A stretch of 64,000 bases of DNA from Eretmocerus hayati (GCA_029851415.1 CM056744.1:13585268-13649267); one strand, 5' to 3'; positions 22,609-34,700 are shown, counted from the stretch's first letter. Notes: generated from the sequence alone by a model not told the origin. A program made the numbers and translations.

Positions 22609-23700
22609 GAATCTCGTGCAAGAAGTGATAAATACCGAGATGGAATCAGAGGAGGTTATGGATCTAAGTATCCCACAGAATGAAACATCATCTTCAAATA
22701 TTCAATCCATCCAGATCGATACGCAAAATACTAAAAAAAAGATGAATTCCCCAACTCAAAACACAACCTGTTGCATCATCTAGTCAAGAATCCATACAAC
22801 ATGAGAAGAAAGCTGCTAGAAAACGAAGGAGAATGGAACTCAAAGATCTAAGTGAAAATTATGATTTATTACTTAGATCAGATGACGAAATTGAACAATC
22901 GTTTACTCCTCCTGAACCAATCCTACCAAGTGGTCAAGTTTTGATAATGAAACCTGAGTGAGTATTTTATATTTTACTCAAGAAGAGCCATCTTTGATTT
23001 TTCTCAAATTTTGGAAACTTTAATGATTTTAGTATTCAAGAGATGAAATCAGTTGAAAGATACTTCGAATTATGCAAGAAGGAGTACATTCTCAGAATTA
23101 ACACGGCTGGAGATGAAGGGGAACCATTCAGCATCACTATCAGCAGTGACCGTAAGATGATTAGATTATCTAATAATCAATGGCTGGAGATCATTGTCAT
23201 CTATCAGACAATGATGAGTGAAATAAAAAAAACTAGATGGAGACTGCAAGCAGATAGAGATTGGAAGTGTTGAGTATAAAATCAATCTAACATATAAACC
23301 AATATCTTCACATAGAATTATAATCCTTAACGTTGACGAAGTCACCATATTTTTCACAAAAAGCCGATTCGATTGTCTTATATCGAATAAGTATCTAATA
23401 AATTTAGCATACTTGCATTACGATACCAATGTTGAATTACGTAAAAATGTGATGACAAATGTTGTTTTGAAAATTGTTGAGGGGCGTATGAAAAATTTAT
23501 ACGAAATGTCCGATCGATTATCAATAATTGATCACTTGGAAGATCAACAATGTATCAGTAAATGGAGTTTGAGAGATAGTGAATTTTTAAGCTATCATTT
23601 AGATTCTGCTATAGTCAAAGCTGTAAAAATGATAAAGGATTTGAAATATGGAGAGGAAGATAGAAGATACATGCGAAAGAAGCAAAAGAAAAATGATTAG
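22598..23700 (+). pseudogene. PC4-like acidic protein, copy 1
   Basis: The first exon starts at 22598 inside the end of OBL1 and encodes an acidic, Ser-rich region. A poly-A run at 22733-22741 shifts the frame. The exon ends at 22957, the intron is 22958-23032 (GTGAGT...TTTAG), and exon 2 runs to 23700 with another frameshift near 23265. Exon 2 begins with a helix-rich segment and then GEPFSITISSDRKMIRLSNN, followed by QWLEIIVIYQTM. By comparison with the better copy at 36.8 kb, this corresponds to a PC4/p15-type single-strand-binding fold (strand, GxKGISL-like strand, W, helix). A lysine-rich C-terminal tail follows. It probably assists replication or late transcription; this is inference. 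Confidence 0.5.
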
Positions 23701-23945
23701 TTCAAAGTATTATCAATGTGTATGATAAAGGTTATGGGATCTAGGTTATGTATTTGTTTTTTAACAATAAAGTAACTGAACTATGAGATAAATGTATATT
23801 CAGTATCATTTAGGTTATGGGAAGAAGTAATGTATTGCTTTTTTTCTTTTCAACAATAAAGTAACTGAACCATGGGAAAATTGTATCTTCTGTAATCAAT
23901 AAGGTTATGTTTCAATCTTTTCTGAAAATAAAGATTTGAATTATG
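23701..23945 (+). terminator. Triplicated polyadenylation region
   Basis: Three repeats of a ~70-90-bp unit, each with GGTTATG followed by AATAAA (23766, 23855 and 23927), follow the PC4-1 stop codon. They look like tandemly duplicated 3' end signals. Confidence 0.55.
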
Positions 23946-26040
23946 AAGGAAATGTGTCGAAAATATCTTCATTAATATACTTATGGAAACTTACCACACG
24001 CCGAAACTGTACGATCAATACAATTGATAATGATTGAAAATTCATTGATCGATTCAAAAAAACTCTCAATTATAGTACTCCGCATACTCGATGCATATAT
24101 ATCGTGTAGTTTCAATAGTTGGAAGAGCAGCAACTCCATTGCATATATCGAAGATGTATGCTTATATCGTTCCATACCACAAAGTTGAACTGAACGAGAA
24201 GGAATGTTGGAGAAAGGAAAGAGAGAGCTCCGTTGCGCGCGACACAGGTGAATAAATCGTATTCCATCTAAATGCTGAGAGAGAGAGAGAGAGAGAGGCG
24301 CTGGAGAGAGGGAAGGGAGAGCTCTGCTGCGCGCGAGTCTGTACGTGCGAGAGGCGAGACTGCTGGGGACACTATAACCCTGCATCAAGACCGATGCGGA
24401 GTGATTTGTACAGTCGATGTATACCTATATAGGCGTATCGCGATACGTGAATATAGATATACATTTACGCTGTGCTCATTGCGCGCGCGGGGCATACTCG
24501 ACCTGGGAGAGATCTGCGGATGATGATCGTCTACTGGAGGTCAAGTAGGTGCTGATCGGAGATCGTTTTACCAACCTGGAGGTTGGAAGAGTGCTCGTCA
24601 AACATAGATTGTCAGAGTCATCGTCTCCTAGGAGAGACGATACGCTGATGTTGAAGGTTGATTGCAAAAGGTGAGTCTGGAACTCTCATAGCTCCACTAC
24701 TGATCGAAAAGTATTGAAAATTTCTTTGAAAGTCTTGGTAAACGCTTCAATTGTTTACCTTCAAGATTCTTTCCAGTGAGAGCATGATATTTATCAACTA
24801 GATTAGAATAGTCATTAATTATAGATTTCAGAATGATATTTCTAGGTTTTTTTGGAGATTCTCCTTCTCTATCCATTTCGAGTACTCACGCAAGTTCAAG
24901 AGTCTGTGTACGATGCAGCACTATGGAGACTGTGAACGATGTGGAGTCTGAAGCTGTATTTATACAAAATTGAAGATCTAAGGCCAATTACCTTCACATA
25001 GACGGTCTCACAATCTCGAATGCAAGTTTGCAGACTTTTTTTCGAAGAGAATGTGTGAATAAGTCTCGAGAAACTGGTTTACAATCAAGAATAATGTATA
25101 AGGAAAATTGTAAATCGTGAATGCTTACATATTGAAATCGAAAGCGTAGTTTGGAATCAAGGTGTGTGAGAGGTGTAAGATAGAATACATGCAAATCCAC
25201 AGACTGTTCACAACGAGTAAGTGTAAATAAGTTTCGAGAAGACTGGATTACGATGGAGAAAAATGTATAAGGAAAATTGTAAATCATAAATACTTACAGC
25301 TTGAAATCGAAAACGAAGTTCGAAATCAAGGAGAGCGAGAGGTGTAAGATAAAATACATGCAAAATCGCAGACTGTCCTCAACGAGAAAGTGTAAATGAG
25401 TTTCGAGAAGATTGGATTACAATCGAGAAAAATATGTACATCAATACATACGTTTCGAAATAAACATTGCGTAGGAAGATGAATTCAAGAGCTTTTCGAG
25501 AAGATATTTGTTACGTGAGATGGCTTCTACAGGTAAAATTTGATCAGCATGAAGTTTGGAAAGCCTTGACTGTGATAAATGCATACGATCAACTTGTACA
25601 TTCCAAGTGTACATTTCGTAGGTGATTAAAGATCGTAACGTAGGTTGGCTTCACCGTATGAGGAATGAAGAACATACAGTGCTCGTTGGAATATGTAGTT
25701 TGAAAGCAGTGATAAATAACACTCTTTCGAGAGAGTGTAAAACTTGAAATCGAAAATCTTGTCCGTGACCAGTTTCACAATTTAAAAAAAATATATGAAG
25801 AGAGACATATACACTCCACGACTGTGCTCCAAACGTGTGCATATTCAAATGAGTGTTGCTTGTACCCGAAGATAAGTCGAGAGGAATAAGTTGACAGCGT
25901 AAAATTCATGAACCTCTTATCCATGTAGTTTGAACGTGATCTTGATTGGAATGAGGACAATCACATAATCTGGGTAGTCTCTGGCTTCAAACCTCAATAT
26001 TACAAAAAAAAAAAAAAAAAAAAAAACGAAAGTCTGTGTA
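23946..26040. other. Noncoding part of element A with tandem repeats
   Basis: No gene is supported. A GA run (about 24277-24297) lies in a GC-rich patch with GCGCGCG words (24235-24500). From about 25010 to 25450 a unit of ~168 bp is repeated about two and a half times; TCGAGAA recurs at 25064, 25234 and 25403. A poly-A run lies at 26007-26027. Confidence 0.5.
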
Positions 26041-26198
26041 AAGGATTCTTACTTTCCGTGGGTGGTGGGAAGAGAGTAAGGGTTCAACTGAGAGCTATCG
26101 AAACAGAGTATATAACCCAGTGTGCGTCCCATAGACTTCATTCAGTCTCTCCACTCTGGTCCAGCACGCTGCTCTCGAGAGTTCAAGAATCCTTCACA
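26041..26198 (+). promoter_or_regulatory. OBL2 core promoter
   Basis: TATATAAC at 26109-26116 is followed by a TTCAGTC initiator at 26141-26147. The first good ATG is at 26199. This supports starting OBL2 there rather than at upstream in-frame ATGs that precede the promoter. Confidence 0.6.
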
Positions 26199-26735
26199 AT
26201 GACAGACCTGGAAATCTTCAATTCGTATTCACCCAAGCCGCAGTATGTATCGAAAAAAATAACAGATTTGAAAATGGGTACGAAATACACCTTAGATGAA
26301 GTCAAAAACATCAAAACCAAGGACTATGACTATGCTGTAGTTCTTAAAATGAGGGATCCTCATTCAAGTAACCAGAAATTTGATCTCTTCGCCCCGAAAG
26401 ATTTAAAAGATCGAATACAAAGTAATTTTAGCAAAAATTTAAAGAAATTCAACGACCCAAAGCGGCCGTTGTATGTAACGAAGTCTGTAGACGAGGGAGA
26501 AGAGAAGTTACGTTTCTACCCAGCTCAGGTGGATACTGACAGTGAAGAAGAGGACGAGGACGAAGAGCAAGAGATTTCTACACCTCCACCATCACCAAAA
26601 ACGTCGACCTCCCGTGGAAGAAGGGAGGATGATGAGGATGACCAACCCCCGCCGTACGAGTCAATAACTCCTAAGCGAAAGAGGAAGGCAACCAATGCCC
26701 CCTCACGTGCAACAAAACGAGGAAGGAGAGTGTAG
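26199..26735 (+). CDS. OBL2, DNA-binding candidate with acidic/basic tail
   Basis: An intact 178-residue frame. Residues ~15-110 repeat the OBL pattern: KMGTKYTLDEVKNIKTKDYD, VVLKMRDPHSSNQKFDLFAP, and YVTKSVDEGEEKLRFYPAQ. The second half is low-complexity: a run of Asp/Glu (EEEDEDEEQE), Pro-rich PPPSPKTSTS, and a basic end (KRKRKATNAP, RATKRGRRV) that resembles a nuclear localisation signal. This fits a nuclear DNA-binding accessory protein. The stop lies 41 bases inside the next gene (PC4-2), repeating the overlapping layout of OBL1/PC4-1. With 38.9 kb and 26.2 kb so alike, this is a second OBL subtype rather than a recent copy of OBL1. Confidence 0.6.
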   Translation: MTDLEIFNSYSPKPQYVSKKITDLKMGTKYTLDEVKNIKTKDYDYAVVLKMRDPHSSNQKFDLFAPKDLKDRIQSNFSKNLKKFNDPKRPLYVTKSVDEGEEKLRFYPAQVDTDSEEEDEDEEQEISTPPPSPKTSTSRGRREDDEDDQPPPYESITPKRKRKATNAPSRATKRGRRV

Positions 26736-27688
26736 CGTATCCAGTTCGACGGAGGAGAGAGGATCCAACATACATACAGATAACTCTGAACATAAATTGG
26801 TTCAGGATAATACAGTGAGTAGTTCTAGCGATAAGGAAGAAGAAATCACACCTGGTTTGGGTTCAGTTCCTCCGAACCAAGTTGAGTTCAGGTGGGAAAA
26901 CCACCCTCTCTTCGACTGGACACTTCTTGGAGATTTCCGAGGAATTTTTGAAGACTTTCGAGGATAAAATGGCTGCAACAGCATCGACTTCATCTTTGAT
27001 AATGGTTGATGACGGTGACGAGGTAACAAATCCTCCAACAACTCGTTCACCCACTCCAGTACCTGCGCAAAACAATGATGTTACAGATTGGTTGATGAAT
27101 GAATCACCTAGCGAGTTCGTTGAAACAAGAAGGAGTCGAGAAGTGAAAGAGTGAGTACTTTCTTCTATTCTCTTTTCTTGCTCACAATACATCAAATTTT
27201 CAAATAAAAAAATCTAATTTCAGTGGGGAAATTGACAAAAAAAGCGATACACGAGCCTACACTTCAATAGTTGTAAGCTACAGCTACAAGCAGAGATGGG
27301 TGAAAAATGTGCTTTCAAAATTGTTCTCAAAAACAAGGATACTCATTTGAGAATGACAATTTACGATTGGAATGAAATCTGCAGATTGTACCAGCGTATG
27401 CGGATATCTATAATACGAGGAGCTGAATCCAGTAAGAAACTTTTTCAAAGTTTAAATTATAAGCTAAGATGGATGATGAAATTTTATAGAGTCTTAATCA
27501 TATTAATTCATAAAAGCGGAGATCTTATGATCTTCGATCAAAAAGAGTTTGAAAAAATCATGTTACAAAAATATTTGGTTCGTCAAAAACATACTGAATA
27601 TTTGAGGAACATGATGAGCACATCACAAATCATCAAAATGTTCATCAATATTATATACGATGCTAGAAAGAAAAAGTTGATTAATTAA
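26695..27688 (+). pseudogene. PC4-like acidic protein, copy 2
   Basis: The gene starts at the ATG at 26695, overlapping OBL2. The first exon is Ser/acidic-rich, suffers a frameshift between about 26900 and 26965, and ends at 27150. The intron is 27151-27223 (GTGAGT...TTTCAG), in the same place as in copy 1. Exon 2 has GEKCAFKIVLKNKDTHLRMT followed by IYDWNEICRLYQRM, equivalent to the PC4-like strand-W-helix unit, then a long basic helical tail ending near KKKLIN. The frame is disturbed again near 27270. The tail is unlike that of other copies, so the family is diverging. Function is by analogy only. Confidence 0.45.
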
Positions 27689-28789
27689 TTCGAGAGGTCG
27701 AACATTATGAGTTATCTCGGAAAAAAAGGTTTTTTGAATAAGATATATGAAACTGATATTGTTATGAATAATTTAGATTATATTATGTATCAAGCGGGTG
27801 AGCGATTACACCGAGAAAAAACACATGATAATAATAAAGCTAGTGATAATGAATGGATCTCCCCCGTTAGAGATGACTAATCTTATGTAATGAAACATGA
27901 ATAAAATGGTGAAGAATAAGAAAGAAAAAATAAAAAAAAATGTTCTTACTTTTCAATCACTCCTACCCACAAATAATAATTGAATGAATCATTAGAGTCA
28001 AATATCAAATTCTGAACTATTTGGATAAATAAGTACTCACCACATCACCGTATGAGAAATTCGTTACATGGTGGTTCTGAAATATAACCTCGAAATGGTT
28101 GCATGTAGCATGGAAGAGATTACCACCAATCACCAGGTGAGAAATCAATTCAACAGATGGATAGATGGTGATCGGATGATGAAATAATGACGAATACATC
28201 TTGTACACTCGATGTAATCCACTGAGTATGCACATAATCACATTTCCACGAGTTATTCAGAAATAAGTTGAATCAAACATGCGGATATAACAGCATACTA
28301 TCGAGCTGCTATACACTGAACTTCGGGTTTGTAACTGTGGGAAAAGTAAAAGTTTGGGAGTAGGAACCTGCTTCGAATTCCACAACAAAACGTATGCAAG
28401 TGAGAGAGGAGAAAGAGAGGAGGGAGTAGGGAGAGTGGGAATATCCAAGCTTGTGAACGTTGTCGATCTCAAAAGTCCAACACTGAAATCCGAAAGCGAA
28501 GAACATAGTTGCCACATCTCGAAATGTAAAGGTATATTCAGTCAGGGTATGTACATAGTTGCCGCATCGTATATTCTTTTCAGGAGTATACCATCGGATA
28601 GCCCACACGTTCGATTATCTCAAGGTAGTTGATTCGAGAGTCTGCATCACATATCCTTTTAGGAGTATACCATCGAATTGACCACACGTTTGAATATTTC
28701 AAGACATCAGATTTCGAGAATCCCGTTACCAAAAGATAGTGAATGAGTGAGCGAATGAGTGAGTGAGAGGACGGAGGGAGACAGAGACG

Positions 28790-28836
<47 letters not shown>
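27689..28836. other. Noncoding right part of element A
   Basis: No supported gene. A degenerate frame follows PC4-2. Around 28530-28720 two partial copies of a GGAGTATACCATCG-containing unit occur. A GA microsatellite at 28795-28831 borders the right terminal repeat. Confidence 0.45.
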
Positions 28837-28837
<1 letters not shown>

Positions 28838-29250
28838 TTCGGGACCGTTAACTCGACCGTGACTGCCGAGCTGGACCGAATAGATTTTTTTTCACACACC
28901 TCATCCTCATACACCACCTTTGCTACACCCATGCTCTCAACACGTAGTGTAATGACGATGATCGGAAAAAGCACGAACTTGCGTTTCGTATACTTACCAT
29001 GTTAAACCAAGATCCGATCGCCTATGTTATTCTTATGGGAAAAAGTTAAAATTCTCATCTGAGAAATCAATAGGTCTTTGCTACACCCATGCTCTCAACA
29101 CGTAGTGTAAAGACGATGATCGGAAAAAGCACGGACTTGCGTTTCGTATACTTACCATGTTAAACCAAGATCCGATCGCCTATGTTATTCTTATGGGAAA
29201 AAGTTAAAATTCTCATCTGAGAAATCAATAGGTCGCATAGCCTCTCTACT
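28837..29250 (-). repeat. Right terminal inverted repeat of element A
   Basis: Complement of the left terminal repeat with only scattered differences, including the same 158-bp internal duplication. It ends in CCTCTCTACT at 29250, after which the 522-bp direct repeat begins immediately. Confidence 0.85.
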
Positions 29251-29772
29251 AGGATGAACTCTGACTGAAGACTTCGGTGAGCAGTTTCAGTGAGTATCCA
29301 CTGAAATCGCACTGAAACTTCAGTGATGAGGACTCGTCTGACTCCAAAGGCCACTGAAATTTCAGTGATTGGTCTCACTAGAACTTCAGTGATGGGGACT
29401 CGTCCGACCACCCGAGGTCACTGAAGTTTCAGTGCGATTTCAGTGGATATTCACTGGGACTGCTCACTGAAGTCTTCAGTCAGAGTTGATCCCAGACTAA
29501 CTGAAGTTCAGTGAGTTCTCACTGATGGTTTCGGAGAGAGTGGATTGATGACCTTAGATTTTGAATTCATGTTGCAAAACGCCAGTGACAGGTTCAGGGC
29601 TGTCGGAAAAAATTTTGGTGGGACTCGACAATCTTCGTCAAAACATGTGAAACTTGATGAGCTTGAAAATGCGGCAGTCTTACATAATCAAACTATGAAG
29701 TATGGGAGTCTTAACCTCCCATACAAAGAATTCTTTCTCCTTGCTGATTCAGATATTCTTGCCTAGATTATG
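29251..29772 (+). repeat. 522-bp direct repeat, right copy
   Basis: Nearly identical to 9713-10234. It starts at the end of element A, in the middle of the left arm of the palindromic MITE, and ends at ATTATG, six bases into an odorant-receptor exon whose acceptor AG is at 29765-29766. Confidence 0.8.
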
Positions 29773-30076
29773 CAATCTAACAGAAGAAACTCTCAATATA
29801 TTGATTCTATAGACACAGGTTTGCTGTGTTTCCGTACTGGCGTCTTTGTATTGGTATGTGAGTATCAACACATCAAATGTGGTGAATGATGAACGATACC
29901 TTAATTAGTTCTGATACTCAATTTGCACCTAGATTCTAGGTTTTTTACGGTACCGCATCAGCTTCCGAAAAATTTTCGATGATGGTCATTATCTCGGCAA
30001 CATACGCGCTCTTGATGTTAATGAATTGGTTTGGTCAAAGAATGATTGACTCCAGTGAGAATATACTTTATATCGT
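29767..30076 (+). pseudogene. Second odorant receptor, two exons
   Basis: Exons 29767-29853 and 29940-30076 match exons 7731-7821 and 7891-8027 of the first receptor. The second has exactly the same length (137 bp) and reads FSMMVIISATYALLMLMNWF then GQRMIDSSE. The first exon contains an in-frame TAG (NLTEETLNILIL then stop), so the copy is probably dead. No matching 5' exons are seen to the left of element A. Element A and its direct repeats interrupt the gene six bases inside this exon. The pair shows that the locus was a tandem odorant-receptor array before the transposons arrived. Confidence 0.7.
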
Positions 30077-31162
30077 GTAAGGACACCCACAGTACCTTCT
30101 CGCTTTGATTCAATTCTCCCTAGCACAAGATCGAAATTATCTCTTCCATTTTCATTTTCAAACTTCTACATCTATACAGTTTTGTGACCGAGGTGAATAA
30201 TTTATAATTTATTCGTAAGTGACGAGTTTTGTAACATAATTTTTGAATTGCATCTATACATTTTTTCTATTGAGATAGATGAATTTGATTCCTTTCCATG
30301 AATAATGGTTATTTTCACACAATCTTTTAAGAGATTGTTGATTCGTGATGGTATACTCCTTCAAATAGAAATGGGTGGAGCAACTTTTCAATTGGTGGAC
30401 GATGACTAATTTGACAGAATTGATTGATAAATTCTGCATTTGTGAATAGTATATTCTTTCAAATTGTCGGTTGGATAACCTTCTCATGAGACTATAGCAA
30501 AAAACGTCCGCTAGGGGCGCTGGAGGTGCAGCACATGCAATTTTGCAGTCCGTGTGCGTCGGTGAGAGTTGCCGCATACTCTTTCACGCAGATACACACT
30601 GGAGCATATACACCGGCGTACACAGGCAGCAAAATCCATGTGCTGGGGAGCTCATTTGACCATCAGCGCCACCCTAATGGAAGTTTTTTCGCTATAGCCT
30701 CATTCCTGGATGATGTCCACAGAACTCCAAGTAATTCATTGAAAATTTTCCATTTGCTGACTAAAACAATTTTCACGAAATTTTTAGGACTATTGAATGA
30801 ATGAATTTCTACGGAATTATTACTTCACAATGACTGATTGGCTAATCTATATGCATATTCTTCGGAAATTTTTTTTCGATCTTTCTTTGTAGTCAACTTC
30901 AAGGAAAAGGAGAAGAAGGAGGGAAATCTCCTATGATTCGAAAACAAGTCAAAATCTTTGAAAATCTAAATCAAATAGGAAGCCCACATGTTCCATGTGA
31001 GTATCGAAATTTTCATGCACGAGCGTTGGATGAATTGGAGTCATTCGTATTTTGGGTTAAGGTTGATTTGTGAAATCCTAAAGTAATCTTTGTTCCTTGA
31101 TGGTCGCTCTCGATGATATTCCATGAAAACTGGATAGCCTTCGACCTCACACCATACGGGTA
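30077..31162. other. Intergenic, no gene seen
   Basis: AT-rich sequence with a short GC-richer part (30500-30680). Open frames lack recognisable motifs. The integrase fragment of the next element starts abruptly at about 31163, so the left end of that element is missing. Confidence 0.45.
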
Positions 31163-31705
31163 CGAGTAATTAGAACTTTGAAATCAAAAATTTATCAGAT
31201 ATTTTCTCTGAAAGGCAAGTTTATTTGGTTGAATTTTTTACAAGAAATTGTTGAGAAATATAGTAATATGATACATCGTAAGATACAAATGAAGCCAGAC
31301 GAAGTTTGGGAAAAAAATAAGAATCAAGCTCAAATTGAAGCAGATCTTTTAACTACGGTATATGCACGGAGGAGTATGCCGAGAAAATTCAAATTCAAGG
31401 TCGGCGACATAGTACGTATAAGCAAATACAAGTCTCTCTTCGACGAAGGATATCTACCTAATTAGAGTGCGGAAACATTCACGATATATCGTGTACAGCA
31501 AACCAATCCACCCACGTACCTTCTCGGAGATTATGGAAAAGAGAAGATTGCAGGGTGTTTCTATGAATCAGAGCTTGCTCACGTGAGAAATCCCGACGTA
31601 TTTCTCGTTGACAAAATTTTACGAAGAAAAGGGAATCAGGTTCTTGTAAGGTGGTATGGAATGAAGCAGACGAGTTGGTGTAAGAAATCTGATATACTTG
31701 AGTAA
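31163..31705 (+). pseudogene. Integrase C-terminal half, element B
   Basis: Only the part after the catalytic triad remains. It begins at IRTLKSKIYQIFSLKG, continues through the EVWEKNKNQAQIEADLLTTV and KFKVGDIVRISKYKSLF regions, and ends in a chromodomain (VFLVDKILRRKGNQVLVRWY) with a stop at 31703-31705. A TAG at 31463-31465 interrupts it. All three active-site residues are lost with the 5' truncation. The stop codon is only six bases from the convergent stop codon of PolB B, the same integrase/PolB arrangement as in element A. Confidence 0.8.
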
Positions 31706-31711
31706 GAGCGT

Positions 31712-34700
31712 TTACTGTAGACGGTAATCACCGTGTGCAAAAGTATGTATACGATCGCTGTGACAGACACGTTTATCATCGCTCGATGAAAGTGCGAGCT
31801 TGCGCTGACGTATGGTGCATACATTGTGCTTCAAAGATCGTATGGTAGTTTGATCAATGTACATTGAATCTTGATTGAATAAACAGTTTTTATAATCTGC
31901 AAAGGTGAGCTTGTTCCTCAATATTAACCTAGTAATTTCTTTCCCAACACACTTTTCCGAGTCCAGAGAGTCAATACTGTAGAACTTGGATTTTATGAAT
32001 ACAGCAGCTCTTATTGGTACTCCATGCATCTCATCCGAGAACTTTCCTGAGACTTTTTTGTTGAGCAGAGGTATTTTGTAAGGGTAGTCTGGTGCATAAT
32101 CAGATATGTCAAAATACTGTTCGCCATAAGGCTTCAACAGGTCTTCATATATACATATATTCCTAAGAAAATAGATCATTGAGTCGGTGTCTGTATAGCA
32201 TAAGGAACAGTCTCCCGGATTCTTTGTAAATAGCTTCAACATGAAATCGTAATGAAAAGAATACATAATAGTTTTTGAGAGCTCGAGTGTAAAGAGCCCA
32301 GCGAAAATAGCTACATTATACATTACGTTCACAGGTTTCATAGAGATGGCTACAAAGTTCTTGTCAAATATTACAAGTCTATCAAAATGTGGGTGAGAAA
32401 TATAATTTTCAACACTAAATCTAGTATCCCACTTACTTTTTAACAGCACAGTCTTCCGCTTCCGAATATTTTCAATCGTTTTACCAAAGACGCTATTAGA
32501 CATGGTTTTGTACATAGATTTTTCAAAAGCATTCTTAGCATTTTGTCGAAAGAAGATGTTTTTCTCGATGTAAGGTTTCATAAAAGGCTTCTGTCTGAAT
32601 TGGAGCACTCGACTAATTTTTTTCAGAATGAGTCCGTGATTCAACGCTTGCTTCAGATTACGATAATAAATCACATAGTTCTCTTTGGGTAGCAGAGTCA
32701 ATAACAATTTTTCGTTGTCAGAATGCCCATTGGGAGCTACCATCTTGTCAGCACAGAACGGGTAATCCCCGTGCAAAATATGTAACTCTTTAGGATAGTC
32801 TAAATCGCATTCGATAATGTATCCAATCTCTGAGTCATCCCTTATGAATGTAACATCGAAACTTGAAGGATTTTCCACCCATGCAAAGTTTTCATATGGG
32901 AGCGGTTCGCACATAGCTGTTGCATATAGACTGTTAGCATCCTCGTATAGAATGTGACTTGTTGGTTTGCTAGGATTGTAATTTGGGAGATAAATGTTAT
33001 TGGCTTCCACAAATCTAAGCGAGCTCTGTGATATACCACCACGCAGCATCCTCTCAAACATGATGATTTGATCCACATCACAAAGTAATTCCAATTATAC
33101 TCTTGTCAAATATAGCATAGCGCTCATAGAATAACCGGGGAGCGAGAGATAATGAGCGGGATCGAGACCATAACTTTGATGTGCAGACTTTTTAAAATTT
33201 GTGAAAATGTCGCAAAGAAGTAATACATCTATTTTGAGATACAAATTACTGTATTCTCGTAGACCGGTGGAACCAAAAGTTTGCCAAACCTTGAGCCCAT
33301 GCTCATAATTAGAGTCGGAAATATAGGAATCGGTTAGTATGTTATAAAAATCAATCTTGCGCGGATAAGATGTCTGCTTGAGCTTGTTGAATGAATCCAG
33401 GTAGTCGTATGGAAAAACAGATTTACGGGTTACTAACTTGAACAAATCTTCCACGTTTTCACCAGTTCTCTCAGAAATCGAATGAAGTTCTTCCCGGAAA
33501 CTATGCCATAGGGAGTGTTTCTTGTCGTCCTCCAGATAAGCCCCTAACTTTTCCAAACTTCCGCTCAAAAATTTGAAAGAGTCTAGAAAAGTCAATCTTA
33601 TTTGAGTTCCTTCTACTCTTTCAAAGATGGCTAAATAATTTTCCATGTTATGTAGTATGACCTTGATATCTCCTGGAAGATCTTCACCCAAACTCTTAAT
33701 TAGCAGGTGAAAATCATACTTTCCCCCATTGTGCAGTATTATTGGAAAATTGAAGGACTTGCGATACAAGAGATTGCACTGGCTATGCGCCGCACCTCGA
33801 AATCGACCTAAAAAGGTAAGTAATTAGTCGTGAATCATAAAACGAGGCAAACAGCATTACTTATGAAATGACAGTGATCGAATACTCGATCGTCTTCCAG
33901 AGGCTGATCACAAATATGACAATTCTCTGTGATTTGAATCAGTAAGTCATCCTCGTAACTGAGCTCTAATGGCACAATATTCCCCAACTCCTGAAAATGG
34001 TGAGATGAGTCATGCTGAACTAAAAATAATCTCTCGAATGTATACCTGTTCAACCATTTTTGCGATCTCTCCTAGCCTGATGGCAAACTTGCTAGCTACA
34101 TCTTTACCTTCAATGAGCTCATAGAAACATTTGCTTACGTCATGTTCACAATGAAAATATAGCCCGAGAGAGTATGGACAATGCTTTTGGAGTACATTCT
34201 CAATGATCTTAGAACGTCTCAATCTTTCTTCCGAATCCGACGCTGTCAAGGGATTCTTGCCAACATTTTGTAGTACAAATTCCAGATCAGCGTACAACGT
34301 GAATGGTAGGAATTCTTTCTTGTAAAAATCTTTGAATTTTAAAATATTGTCATCTTCCGGAGGAGTTTGCACAGCGCAATCGGATACATTCTCACAGTAT
34401 TCACGATGTGACTGAAGTTTTTCTGAAGAATGAAAACAATGCAAGCACCGGTTGCATAAAAATATCTTATGACCGTCACTACTAACTTGGTTGCTGACGA
34501 GTCTCGACAAATTCGATATGTAACAATGATGATGCTCACCTTCTGATTCAAATAGTAGCAAATTTATATGAACATTCATTTCTTCGGAAGTCAAGTATAA
34601 TGGATAGAAGTTTCTCTTTGAATCAAACCCATAACAGTTGATTGATAAACGATTCATCTTTTCGAATCTTGGGATTCGATTCAGCTTCATCGAAAAATCC

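Larger units (their letters stand above)
10235..29250. mobile_element. Maverick/Polinton-like element A, 19.0 kb
   Basis: The element is bounded by inverted repeats of about 414 bp that start AGTAGAGAGGCTATGCGACC on each end. Size, long terminal repeats, 5'-AG ends, a protein-primed family B polymerase, retroviral-type integrases with chromodomains and a capsid-like gene match Maverick/Polinton transposons, which are related to adintoviruses. Order from the left: gene Y(+), integrase 1(-), exonuclease-like(-), capsid-like(-), coiled coil(+), integrase 2(+), PolB(-), OBL1/PC4-1(+), OBL2/PC4-2(+). All large genes are disrupted except the coiled-coil gene and the two OBL genes, so the copy is probably immobile. 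A C48 protease and a packaging ATPase, expected in a complete Polinton, were not found inside it. Confidence 0.85.

Noticed and set aside
10235..29250. Polydnavirus or nudivirus provirus
   Set aside because: No nudivirus core genes, such as per os infectivity factors or viral RNA polymerase subunits, were recognised. Protein-primed PolB, integrases and long terminal repeats fit a Polinton-like element better.
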